Assembly (NCBI RefSeq): GCF_033807715.1
Contig: NC_084598.1
Span: 46,981,187-47,045,186 of the forward strand
DNA: 64,000 bases
From: Cololabis saira
Taxonomy: Eukaryota > Chordata > Actinopteri > Beloniformes > Belonidae
Reading direction: 5' to 3'
This document shows positions 54,750-64,000 of the stretch, one piece after another. Position numbers and translations under genes: made by a program. Position 1 is the stretch's first letter, and each line of letters begins with the position of its first letter. A model generated the notes under the pieces. It was not told where the DNA came from and did no database searches. It saw nothing but the letters and a program-made list of their open reading frames with translations.

Positions 54750-55532
54750 ACAGAAGTTTGGCAGCAGAATTACCTTCACTGGTTTTCTAATATTCAACAT
54801 TTATTGTTTGGCTTCATTGACTATCCATCTGTTAAAAAAAACAAAAAATTATATCATTAATCTTATATTATTGACAAAACGGTTTATTCACAAATCCCGG
54901 TATATCAAAAGACTTTTTTTGTACTTTTGAAAATGAGGTCAAACAATACATTAGAACATTAGTCTCTCCACCAATCAAAGGCCGTCAAGACCTTAAGTTT
55001 TGTCTCTTTTCAATGTATTTTTGTAGTTCATTGTTTCATTGTGTCCTGATTTTTTACCCCTAATATTACTGTTTATTGGAATCGTTTCACAGATCATATT
55101 GATTGGAAAAAAACTTGGATGCTTCCTAACAAGTTTTTAATTACATATAAGGTTAAGGAGGTCTCTTACAAAATCATACATAAATATTATCCTGCTAGGC
55201 ATTACATGCAGAAATTTAAAAAGGACATTAATATAAACTGTTCCTTCTATAATTTACATCCAGAAACAGTTGTTCATTTATTCTACTTTGCTCTCATTCA
55301 AAAAAACTATGGGCAGATATTAGCAAATGTATTATTGACTCTTTCACTATAGATTTTAATTTACATTGGGAAAATATTGTTTTAGGTTTCCATTGTTTCC
55401 CTAAGAAAGAAGGAAAATGTTACTTTTTGATGAATCTGTTTTTATTTCTTGCCAAATTTCATATTCATAAGAGTAAATTTTTCAAAGAAAACCCCTTGCT
55501 TTTATGTTCTCCAGAAAGAAATGGAACTTTAA
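54750..55532 (+). pseudogene. L1/Tx1-type LINE ORF2 C-terminal region, decayed
   Basis: From about 55,119 the frame reads LPNKFLITYKVKEVSYKIIH, YYPARHYMQKFKKDI, CSFYNLHPETVVHLF: the L1/Tx1 C-terminal cysteine/histidine region (C-x-F-C ... E-x-x-x-H-L-F). A second frame from about 55,427 (NLFLFLAKFHIHKSKF) continues it. Earlier bases from about 54,750 carry weaker ORF2-like pieces with stops. It is interrupted at 55,533 by a TTAA element and resumes at 57,494. Confidence 0.75.
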
Positions 55533-57493
55533 TTAAAGGAGCTGTATGTAAGAGCAATAATAAAACGAATCATAAAATGACCCCGATATGTCAACAGACA
55601 TTTAAAAATCATGTTCATTTCAAATACTTATGTCACTGACAACAGCACTCAAGCCAGGATATTCCAGTTTAAAAAGAGGAGTTGCAGCCCTCAACTGATG
55701 TTTATGTTGAAGCTCCACCCTCCACCTATCTCCCAATCACCAAGTCAGTATTGTTTCTGAAGCTCCACCCTCCACCTATCTCCCAATCACCAAGTCAGTA
55801 TTGTTTCTGAAGCTCCACCCTCCACCTATCTCCCAATCACCAAGTCAGTATTGTTTCTGAAGCTCCACCCTCCACCTATCTCCCAATCACCAAGTCAGTA
55901 TTGTTTCTGAAGCTCCACCCTCCACCTATCTCCCAATCACCAAGTCAGTATTGTTTCTGAAGCTCCACCCTCCACCTATCTCCCAATCACCAAGTCAGTA
56001 TTGTTTCTGAAGCTCCACCCTCCACCTATCTCCCAATCACCAAGTCAGTATTGTTTCTGAAGCTCCACCCTCCACCTATCTCCCAATCACCAAGTCAGTA
56101 TTGTTTCTGAAGCTCCACCCTCCACCTATCTCCCAATCACCAAGTCAGTATTGTTTCTGAAGCTCCACCCTCCACCTATCTCCCAATCACCAAGTCAGTA
56201 TTGTTTCTGAAGCTCCACCCTCCACCTATCTCCCAATCACCAAGTCAGTATTGTTTCTGAAGCTCCACCCTCCACCTATCTCCCAATCACCAAGTCAGTA
56301 TTGTTTCTGAAGCTCCACCCTCCACCTATCTCCCAATCACCAAGTCAGTATTGTTTCTGAAGCTCCACCCTCCACCTATCTCCCAATCACCAAGTCAGTA
56401 TTGTTTCTGAAGCTCCACCCTCCACCTATCTCCCAATCACCAAGTCAGTATTGTTTCTGAAGCTCCACCCTCCACCTATCTCCCAATCACCAAGTCAGTA
56501 TTGTTTCTGAAGCTCCACCCTCCACCTATCTCCCAATCACCAAGTCAGTATTGTTTCTGAAGCTCCACCCTCCACCTATCTCCCAATCACCAAGTCAGTA
56601 TTGTTTCTGAAGCTCCACCCTCCACCTATCTCCCAATCACCAAGTCAGTATTGTTTCTGAAGCTCCACCCTCCACCTATCTCCCAATCACCAAGTCAGTA
56701 TTGTTTCTGAAGCTCCACCCTCCACCTATCTCCCAATCACCAAGTCAGTATTGTTTCTGAAGCTCCACCCTCCACCTATCTCCCAATCACCAAGTCAGTA
56801 TTGTTTCTGAAGCTCCACCCTCCACCTATCTCCCAATCACCAAGTCAGTATTGTTTCTGAAGCTCCACCCTCCACCTATCTCCCAATCACCAAGTCAGTA
56901 TTGTTTCTGAAGCTCCACCCTCCACCTATCTCCCAATCACCAAGTCAGTATTGTTTCTGAAGCTCCACCCTCCACCTATCTCCCAATCACCAAGTCAGTA
57001 TTGTTTCTGAAGCTCCACCCTCCACCTATCTCCCAATCACCAAGTCAGTATTGTTTCTGAAACTCCACCCTCCACCTATCTCCCAATCACCAAGTCAGTA
57101 TTGTTTCTGAAGCTCCACCCTCCACCTATCTCCCAATCACCAAGTCAGTATTGTTTCTGAAGCTCCACCCTCCACCTATCTCCCAATCACCAAGTCAGTA
57201 TTGTTTCTGAAGCTCCACCCTCCACCTATCTCCCAATCACCAAGTCAGTATTGTTTCTGAAGCTCCACCCTCCACCTATCTCCCAATCACCAAGTCAGTA
57301 TTGTTTCGGCATCCGGGTTGCCAGCTCGGCTCTAATTATGGCAGCCATGGCAGCCTACGTTCCTGCTGCATTCTGCAGCTTACCTGGCAACCTCTGGTCG
57401 GGGGGAGGAGGGGGAGGGTACACGCCGCTCAACAATATTTGGAAAGTGACTGCAGTACCAGTTTTGGACATTTCTTACAGACGGCTCCTTTAA
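55533..57493. mobile_element. TTAA-type MITE (piggyBac/Kolobok-like) inserted in the LINE
   Basis: The ends are TTAAAGGAGCTGTATGTAAG and, inverted, TTAAAGGAGCCGTCTGTAAG: 20-bp inverted repeats with two mismatches, both beginning with the TTAA that serves as target duplication. The native interior (55,553-55,708 and 57,309-57,470) is non-coding. A 50-bp segment of it has expanded to 32 copies. It interrupts ORF2 of the LINE at ...GGAACTTTAATTAA. Confidence 0.88.
55709..57308. repeat. 50-bp tandem array, 32 copies, inside the TTAA MITE
   Basis: The unit is GAAGCTCCACCCTCCACCTA, TCTCCCAATCACCAAGTCAG, TATTGTTTCT. Spacing is exactly 50 bp throughout (1,600 bp). The only substitution I noticed is GAAACTCC for GAAGCTCC near 57,060. 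The final unit leaves the array through ...TATTGTTTC|GGCATCCGGG. Confidence 0.98.
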
Positions 57494-57663
57494 AACTAAT
57501 CACTAAATCAACAAATGAAAAAACGCTATTAAAAACGTAGACTTGTGTAATTTGTATAATCTTCTTGAATAACGAACATCACCCCTGGCACATGTTCTGT
57601 ATTCTATTTGTATACTGTTTCTGTGATAATTCTTTTTAATAAAGTAAAAAAAATAAAAAATAA
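57494..57663 (+). mobile_element. LINE 3' end with AATAAA and A-rich tail
   Basis: This resumes the LINE after the MITE: a short remainder of ORF2, a UTR with cccctggcacatgttctgta, AATAAAG at about 57,641, then an A-rich tail to 57,663. Confidence 0.7.
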
Positions 57664-57777
57664 CTGTGTCCTGATTTTCCACCGCTGAGTGTGTGTCTCC
57701 CCCTAGTGGTGGATGGTGTTGTTTGCATCTTGTCTTTCAATAAAAAAATTTTAAAAAAGAGAAAAAATAAAGAGTTT
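57664..57777. other. Short spacer
   Basis: The sequence includes tccccctagtggtggatg and an AATAAAAAAA-like stretch. It could be another short retroelement tail. Nothing codes. Confidence 0.4.
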
Positions 57778-58236
57778 GGCAGCAGGAGTTTCCTGGTCCC
57801 TGAACGCAGCAGCAGGAGTTTCCTGGACCCTGAACGCAGCAGCAGGAGTTTCCTGGTCCCTGAACGCAGCAGCAGGAGTTTCCTAGTCCCTGAACGCAGC
57901 AGGAGTTTCCTGGTCCCTGAACGCAGCAGCAGCAGGAGTTTCCTGGTTCCTGAACGCAGCAGCAGGAGTTTCCTGGTCCCTGAACGCAGCAGCAGCAGGA
58001 GTTTCCTGGTCCCTGAACGCAGCAGCAGGAGTTTCCTGGTCCCTGAACGCAGCAGCAGGAGTTTCCTGGTCCCTGAACGCAGCAGCAGCAGGAGTTTCCT
58101 GGTCCCTGAACGCAGCAGCAGCAGGAGTTTCCTGGTCCCTGAACGCAGCAGCAGGAGTTTCCTGGTCCCTGAACGCAGCAGCAGCAGGAGTTTCCTGGTC
58201 CCTGAACGCAGCAGCAGCAGGAGTTTCCTGGTCCCG
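57778..58236. repeat. 30-bp minisatellite with embedded (AGC)2-4
   Basis: The unit is AGCAGCAGGAGTTTCCTGGT, CCCTGAACGC. Length variants of 27, 30 and 33 bp differ only by whole AGC triplets. There are about 15 units. All six frames stay largely open because length changes are multiples of three, but no protein-like flanks exist. Confidence 0.95.
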
Positions 58237-58383
58237 AGATGGCCAGGCTCTGTGCAGGATGCTAGGATGTAGGGAATCAGATTTGAGCACCAAATGTCTA
58301 CAGAGTGCGTTATATTACTAATATTATATTGATCAGTTTTGCGAATATTCATGTGTCTAACTTTGTGTTATATGTGCAATTGC
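58237..58383. other. Short unassigned flank
   Basis: There is no feature except a possible splice acceptor, atgtgcaattgcag, ending at about 58,384 just before the Harbinger remnant. Confidence 0.4.
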
Positions 58384-58545
58384 AGGAGAATTTGCTGGCT
58401 ATCTCCTGGGGGTTAGAGGATATCTGACTCCCCACGCTGATTACCCCGTACCCCGATCTGGATGCTGGAGAACAAACACGCTTCAACGTGGCTCATAGCA
58501 GAACCCGGGGAGAAATGATAGTCACAGAGTGCGTGATCAAATCTG
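58384..58545 (+). pseudogene. Harbinger-type nuclease C-terminal fragment
   Basis: After an acceptor-like tgcaattgcag, frames give GYLLGVRGYLTPHADYP (the L-L-G-D-x-G-Y-x-L block) and, after a shift, RFNVAHSRTRGEMIVTE (the F-N-x-x-H-S-x-x-R block near the third catalytic acidic residue of DDE nucleases of PIF/Harbinger elements). The G-D of the first block reads G-V here. The fragment is frame-broken and ends before 58,561. Confidence 0.72.
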
Positions 58546-58734
58546 TCTCAATCATTTCAATTAAAGCAGCACAACGTAACTTTCAGCTTTTCTGAGTTTG
58601 TCGGCATCTTTTGGACAAAAGCGGTATTGTTTTACCAGAAAGAACACTACGTTTCACATGAGCACCAGCGTCCTTTTGTCCTTTTGCATTTGTTTTGAGA
58701 GAAGGGGACGGGACGCTTTTCTGTTTCACCAAGT

Positions 58735-58888
58735 GAACAGACGGAACGCAAAAAAAAAGATGTTAAACTGCTGGAAAGGAACTGGAATTTACCGGGATAC
58801 CTTAAACAAGGAAGCCAGGGAGCAGTATATGGAGAAAATAATGATTATTAACTGTCTGAATCCATATGATATCCCTACTAAAGAATGA
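58735..58888 (+). pseudogene. N-terminal fragment of an uncharacterised transposon protein
   Basis: The frame reads NKEAREQYMEKIMIINCLNP followed by YDIPTKE and a stop at 58,886-58,888. The Y-x-x-K-I/L ... D/N-P-Y-x-I/L-P pattern recurs at the start of many anonymous fish and cnidarian transposon-borne proteins, as I remember them. An acceptor-like ...gtgaacag at 58,740 may mark the exon start. Upstream codons in the same frame (from 58,598) look less protein-like. No function can be assigned. Confidence 0.4.
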
Positions 58889-59332
58889 AGTTCCTCGTCG
58901 GAGCTGCACTCTTTAGAAGGATTTACTGCCGCAGTTCTGCAGAACCGTCGTCTTACTACCTCGTTTAGGAGTGTTTGGCAGCTGCTTTGGTAAATGTTTG
59001 ACTCGCCATGTGTTTCAATAAATTTGTATAATAGTACAACATACAGTACATGTTTTGTATTACTCTTACTTCTCTTTTCTTTTTTTTTGACTGCTATATT
59101 ATGTTGAAGAGGCTCCGAGGCGTGAGCAATATTTTTGTTTTCCTGGTGAGATTATTTTTTTCCTCTGCAGCTACAAATAAGAGTTAATATTTTTTCCTCA
59201 ACAAACTAGTTTTATCTGAAGATTGGGGTTGATTGCAAATCAGAGAGCTGGCCAGCAACTGCGTTTAGCTGGAGAAGTGGGGAATAAAACCCGTGTTTTG
59301 ATCCGACCCGTCTGTGTGAGTGTTTGTGGTTT

Positions 59333-59418
59333 GAGGCTGATCTATGGTTCTGCGTTAAATCGACGCAGAGCCTACGGTGTAGGGTACGTGGCGACACGCA
59401 CCGTACGTTGCGCGTTCC
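59333..59418. mobile_element. Half copy of the fold-back element seen at 286-411
   Basis: gaggctgatctatggttctg, cgttaaatcgacgcagagcc, tacggtgtagggtacgtggc: one arm plus loop of the family, with the second arm missing. Confidence 0.75.
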
Positions 59419-59878
59419 AGCCGCGATCCAAGCGAGCCGACGACTCTTTCACTCTTTTACTCTGTTATCTCAGATACTTGGCCTCCGTGGTTCTGCCTCC
59501 AAGCAGGAAACCGTTGAAAAGTTAAACCATTAGGATCTTTTCCCCACGTCTGTTGTGTGGAGCTGCTGCAGCAGCGACGGGTTACCAGCTTCTGCGGAGC
59601 TGCGCTCCAAGCCCCGCCCATTTTCGTCTCGACTGCGAATCGGGAAGGAGGGGGAAGTGACGTATGCCGTAAAGCAGTCAAAGCCGTAAAGATTTGTAGT
59701 TTTTTAGTGTGGCAGGGTTCCTACCATGCTCCTCAAAGTTACATAGTGCCAGTGAAGGTGATACAGACCCCTCAGACCATGACAGAGGTTCATTAAACCT
59801 GTTGGAAGTTGATGTTCCATCACAATGACTCTGGAAATATGATATTAAGGTGGAAAAGTTACGTAGTGTCGCTTTAAG

Positions 59879-60788
59879 GTAAGAGGCCAGCCTGCTTAAT
59901 ATGACCTGAACCCACCTGAGAGCTAATCTTTTTTTAAATTTTTGTTATTATTATTTTGCGTTATGGCCAGTTATGAGTGTGATTTATGTGTAAGCTGCAT
60001 GAACCCACCTGTTGAGAGCCATCATGTTTTTATTTTTTTTTTATTTTGCGTGATTCCATGAGTGGAATTTGTGAATGTGTTCACACAGCTGTGTTAAAAC
60101 ATAATTTCCTGGATGGTTACATAACGTTAAATAATCATTCATCATTGTGCAGGCTGAGGATCTGTTTAAGTGCACTGATTGCACGTCTCCGATAGTGGAA
60201 TTTGTTGTTATTACTGTTATTTGAATGCACAATTCATTTTCATTGTATTTTTTTTATTTATCTAAAAAAATACATTAGCCTATTTTATTTGTTTATTCGT
60301 TTCTGCAATGCACTGGTCGTGCGCCAGTGTCCTATACCTGGCATTTATTCATTAAGTGCACCAGTGTGGTGCCAATTAATGTCTTTTATTTATTTTAATT
60401 ATCGGATTTAATTTGTAAATAACATTCTGCATCGTAATGCACAATTTAGCCTCCTGTTAGTAAAACAACGTGCATCTAAAATGGTTAAAAGTGTGCGTGT
60501 ATTTGTCATAGGCTATAGTAGGCTGATTGTATTGGTTTATTGTATAGGGCCACACTGTCTAAAAAATATTAAAAAAAAAAAAACGCCAGTTAGGGACCCC
60601 CCTGAATATGGATGGGTATTTCGCACACTGCTTTGAACCATTTTTCAGACAATAAAATAACATCTTTTCTTCTTCCGGCTGTCGGTGAAGGCGAACGCTT
60701 TTCTGCTCCTGCTGCTGCTGCTGCTGCTTTTTGTCCTGTCTTTTCTTTTTAGAGTCTCTCTTTTTCACTCCTCCCAAACTCTACAATC
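59879..60788. other. AT-rich intergenic sequence
   Basis: Two loosely similar segments (gaacccacctg...gagagc near 59,909 and 60,000) suggest an old short duplication. A (CTG)5-6 run lies near 60,708. No coding frame was found before 60,789. Confidence 0.5.
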
Positions 60789-61099
60789 ATGGAATTGGTT
60801 AACTGGTCTCTCAGCACAATTGACCAAATTTTCTCGATGAGAAGTCGGGGGACAAGGGAGCCTTCCTGCCCCGATGGGATGTTTGCTGCTGGATACATGA
60901 TGGATTCCTGGAAACATTGGAGGATCATGTGTCTGTCGATTCTGTCGGTCGAGGACGTTGAAGATGCTTCATAATTGGATTAATGATAGCAGGATTTCTG
61001 CTGATCGGAGGAGGGGGATTCCTGGTCTACCGACAAATGCGTAAGTCGTCGACAGCTGTTCTGGCCCTTTCTGAGCTGCCGGACGTGGCAGGGAATTGA
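60789..61099 (+). pseudogene. Small single-pass membrane protein ORF of a retroelement, frameshifted
   Basis: The ATG at 60,789 starts MELVNWSLSTIDQIFSMRSR and includes REPSCPDGMFAAGYMMDSW and ICLS/VEDVED-like acidic residues before a premature TAA at 60,969-60,971. One frame away, from 60,971, 42 further codons give a strongly hydrophobic segment (IIGLMIAGFLLIGGGGFLVY) followed by RQMRKSS and an end at TGA 61,097-61,099. The layout is therefore a cytosolic or luminal N-terminal part, one transmembrane helix with a GGGG kink, and a short basic tail, about 100 residues in all. I recall similar short ORFs being repeated in fish genomes. A retroelement tail follows at 61,780, which supports a mobile origin. 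The molecular role is unknown. Confidence 0.55.
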
Positions 61100-61809
61100 C
61101 CACAAATTCGTCTGATTGGAGTCGCCATTGATGAACCAGAGACTGAAGGCAGACGGAAAATTACTGAGTCTGCCTGTTTTTTTCAATATAATTGTTGATT
61201 CTATAATCTGACCTTGACAGGGCAGCCTGGCCGGCTGCAGCAGTCACAATCTCTCTGGTGGAATAAAAACAAGACGCTCTGCTCCCACTAACCCTCCCCT
61301 CCCAGGAACATCTGTGGACCTGGATCAGAACTGACCGAGCCGTCTGATAACATCAAGGACATTGGCTGAGAGCAGCTCTGGGGCAAAGTTCACAGACTTA
61401 CCGCTCACACACACATTGCTGATAACCACACCTCCCTCAACTCAACGCCTTCCCGCCCCCCCCTCTTATCAGCCCCCCCAACACAGTCTCCGGGTTTGAG
61501 CGCCGTGAAGCCGCGGCGATCACTTGGATGCACCGTGCCGGGACCCCCCCCCCAGTAATCCTCCCCCCCATACCCACATGCAAGTCTTTGTGATGATGTT
61601 GTTGATTTGTGTGCTGAGGTTTTTTTTGCACCTTGACACTGCGTATTTATACACAGTGTAAAGATGGTTTTTTTTCCTCCCCTATCCCAGTGTTACCCTT
61701 GGGAAAACAGGCGCATAAAACCATCTGTGTCGCCGCCGGTGTATCCGAAGTCAAATACATTGTTTTTCTAAACTGCCAATAAAGCTGATTCGGATTCTGA
61801 TTCTGATTC
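61100..61809 (+). mobile_element. 3' region of the retroelement, ending AATAAAGCTGATTC(GGATTCTGATTCTGATT)
   Basis: A non-coding, C-rich 3' region ends in ...CTGCCAATAAAGCTGATTCG, then repeated GATTCT units to about 61,809. AATAAAGCTGATTCTGATTC is a frequent tail of a fish non-LTR or SINE-like family. The 26-bp array begins exactly where this tail stops. Confidence 0.7.
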
Positions 61810-64000
61810 CCCCAACGTCCTGCTCCCCTGCATTCCTCCAACGTCCTGCTCCCCTGCATTCCTCCAACGTCCTGCTCCCCTACATTCCCTCAACGTCCTG
61901 CTCCCCTGCATTCCCCCAACGTCCTGCTCCCCTGCATTCCCCCAACGTCCTGCTCCCCTACATTCCCCCAACGTCCTGCTCCCCTGCATTACCCCAACGT
62001 CCTGCTCCCCTGCATTCCCCCAACGTCCTGCTCCCCTACATTCCCCCAACCTCCTGCTCCCCTGCATTCCCCCAACGTCCTGCTCCCCTGCATTCCTCCA
62101 ACGTCCTGCTCCCCTACATTCCCCCAACGTCCTGCTCCCCTGCATTCCAACGTCCTGCTCCCCTACATTCCCCCAACGTCCAGCTCCCCTACATTCCCCC
62201 AACGTCCTGCTCCCCTGCATTCCCCCAACGTCCTGCTCCCCTGCATTCCAACGTCCTGCTCCCCTGCATTCCAACGTCCTGCTCCCCTACATTCCCCCAA
62301 CGTCCTGCTCCCCTTGCATTCCCCCAACGTCCTGCTCCCCTGCATTCCAACGTCCTGCTCCCCTACATTCCCCCAACGTCCTGCTCCCCTGCATTCCAAC
62401 GTCCTGCTCCCCTACATTCCCCCAACGTCCTGCTCCCCTACATTCCCCCAACGTCCTGCTCCCCTGCATTCCAACGTCCTGCTCCTCTACATTCCCCCAA
62501 CGTCCTGTTCCCCTTGCATTCCCCCAACGTCCTGCTCCCCTGCATTCCAACGTTCTGCTCCCCTACATTCCCCCAACGTCCTGCTCCCCTACATTCCCCC
62601 AACGTCCTGCTCCCCTACATTCCCCCAACGTCCTGCTCCCCTGCATTCCTCCAACGTCCTGCTCCCCTACATTCCCCCAACGTCCTGCTCCCCTGCATTC
62701 CAACGTCCTGCTCCCCTATATTCCCCCAACGTCCTGCTCCCCTGCATTCCCCCAACGTCCTGCTCCCCTACATTCCCCCAACGTCCTGCTCCCCTACATT
62801 CCCCCAACGTCCTGCTCCCCTGCATTCCCCCAACGTCCTGCTCCCCTGCATTCCAACGTCCTGCTCCCCTGCATTCCAACGTCCTGCTCCCCTACATTCC
62901 CCCAACGTCCTGCTCCCCTTGCATTCCCCCAACGTCCTGCTCCCCTGCATTCCAACGTCCTGCTCCCTTACATTCCCCCAACGTCCTGCTCCCCTACATT
63001 CCCCCAACGTCCTGCTCCCCTGCATCCCCCCAACGTCCTGCTCCCCTGCATTCCCCCGACGTCCTGCTCCCCTGCATTCCAACGACCTGCTCCCCTACAT
63101 TCCCCCAACGTCCTGCTCCCCTGCATTCCCCCAACGTCCTGCTCCCCTGCATTCCAACGACCTGCTCCCCTACATTCCCCCAACGTCCTGCTCCCCTGCA
63201 TTCCCCCAACGTCCTGCTCCCCTGCATTCCAACGTCCTGCTCCCCTACATTCCCCCAACGTCCTGCTCCCCTACATTCCCCCAACGACCTGCTCCCCTAC
63301 ATTCCCCCAACGTCCTGCTCCCCTACATTCCCCCAACGTCCTGCTCCCCTTGCATTCCCCCGACGTCCTGCTCCCCTGCATTCCAACGTCCTGCTCCCCT
63401 ACATTCCCCCAACGTCCTGCTCCCCTACATTCCCCCAACGTCCTGCTCCCATGCATTCCCCCAACGTCCTGCTCCCCTGCATTCCAACGTCCTGCTCCCC
63501 TACATTCCCCCAACGTCCTGCTCCCCTGCATTCCCCCAACGTCCTGCTCCCCTGCATTCCAACGTCCTGCTCCCCTACATTCCCCCAACGTCCTGCTCCC
63601 CTGCATTCCAACGTCCTGCTCCCCTGCATTCCCCCAACGTCCTGCTCCCCTGCATTCCCCCAACGTCCTGCTCCCCTGCATTCCCCCAACGTCCTGCTCC
63701 CCTACATTCCCCCAACGTCCTGCTCCCCTGCATTCCCCCAACGTCCTGCTCCCCTGCATTCCCCCAACGTCCTGCTCCCCTGCATTCCCCCAACGTCCTG
63801 CTCCCCTGCATTCCCCCAACGTCCTGCTCCCCTGCATTCCCCCAACGTCCTGCTCCCCTGCATTCCCCCAACGTCCTGCTCCCCTGCATTCCCCCAACGT
63901 CCTGCTCCCCTGCATTCCCCCAACGTCCTGCTCCCCTGCATTCCCCCAACGTCCTGCTCCCCTGCATTCCAACGTCCTGCTCCCCTGCATTCCCCCAACG
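61810..64000. repeat. 26-bp minisatellite, about 86 units, continues past the window
   Basis: The unit is CCCCAACGTCCTGCTCCCCT, GCATTC (26 bp). Variants are 22 bp (CATTCCAACG, lacking CCCC), CTACATTC for CTGCATTC, CTCCAACG, an inserted T (CCTTGCATTC, 27 bp), and occasional AACGACC or CCCGACG. From about 63,740 onward the array is almost pure 26-mers; the older left part mixes 22- and 26-mers. The complementary strand is G-rich (GGGGAGCAGGACGTTGGGGG). Minus-strand frames of GECRGAGRW type are artefacts. Confidence 0.98.

Larger units (their letters stand above)
58561..59878 (+). mobile_element. TTAA-flanked DNA transposon remnant (1,318 bp)
   Basis: The left end is TTAAAGCAGCACAACGTAAC; the right end inverted is TTAAAGCGACACTACGTAAC. 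The inverted repeats of about 24 bp start with TTAA. A frame just inside the left end (58,735-58,888) encodes a conserved-looking peptide. The interior also holds the half fold-back at 59,333-59,418. It is probably an internal-deletion derivative of a piggyBac- or Kolobok-like element; the superfamily is not settled. Confidence 0.8.

Noticed and set aside
57691..58352. Frames of 190-240 codons on both strands (RSFLVPERSS; GTRKLLLLRS)
   Set aside because: They are translations of the 30-bp minisatellite on both strands at once.
61768..63998. Minus-strand GECRGAGRW-type frames
   Set aside because: They are by-products of the 26-bp minisatellite; starts and ends follow array variants.
1..64000. 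tRNA, rRNA, snRNA genes, bacterial operons or plasmid features
   Set aside because: None were recognised; the transposons, splice-like signals and satellites are those of a vertebrate genome.

Overview
The window looks like accessory, repeat-dominated DNA from a ray-finned (teleost) fish. This is inferred from the transposon content: several non-autonomous hAT elements with 8-bp target duplications, L1/Tx1-type and L2/Rex1-like LINE tails with (TTATC)n, (TTTGAC)n and (CTGATT)n endings, a BEL/Pao pol gene, a Harbinger fragment, TTAA-flanked DNA elements and an old retroviral-type integrase, plus long (TG)n and A/T tracts. I see no bacterial features, tRNA or rRNA, and no intact host gene. Two short stretches (5,879-6,165 minus; 9,483-9,697 plus) read like host exons but I cannot name them.

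Layout. 1-4,265: a zinc-finger (transposase-derived) fragment, a fold-back element, homopolymer and TG tracts, and a 5'-truncated L1-type LINE on the minus strand with a GC-rich 3' region and a hAT fragment inside it. 4,266-9,090: AT-rich DNA with a candidate exon, a 170-bp direct repeat and a broken integrase. 9,092-11,343: a CAG/CTG-type minisatellite, the second exon-like segment ending in a good splice donor, a polypurine tract and two LINE tails, one holding an expanded octamer. 11,364-37,395: a 26-kb minisatellite of 47/51-bp units interrupted by seven blocks of a CGTACGAAAAAA-type 12-mer. 37,396-41,143: LINE and hAT debris. 41,144-47,785: a decamer array of about 663 units built from only two monomer types. 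47,883-54,490: a hAT element with its own array, a BEL/Pao pol pseudogene carrying a hAT that carries a MITE that carries a solo LTR, and a deleted hAT with an exact 8-bp target duplication. 54,750-57,663: a LINE interrupted by a TTAA MITE whose interior has expanded to 32 copies of 50 bp. 57,778-64,000: a 30-bp array, a Harbinger fragment, a TTAA transposon, a retroelement with a broken membrane-protein ORF, and a 26-bp array running off the right edge.

The genes do not form a pathway. The common theme is repeat birth. At least five tandem arrays sit inside recognisable transposable elements. The largest array appears to have been seeded from an exon/intron junction, so nearly every unit repeats a CAG|GTAYGT splice-donor-like sequence. 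Very long open frames in the arrays (up to about 2,240 codons) follow from stop-free repeat units and should not be annotated as genes.
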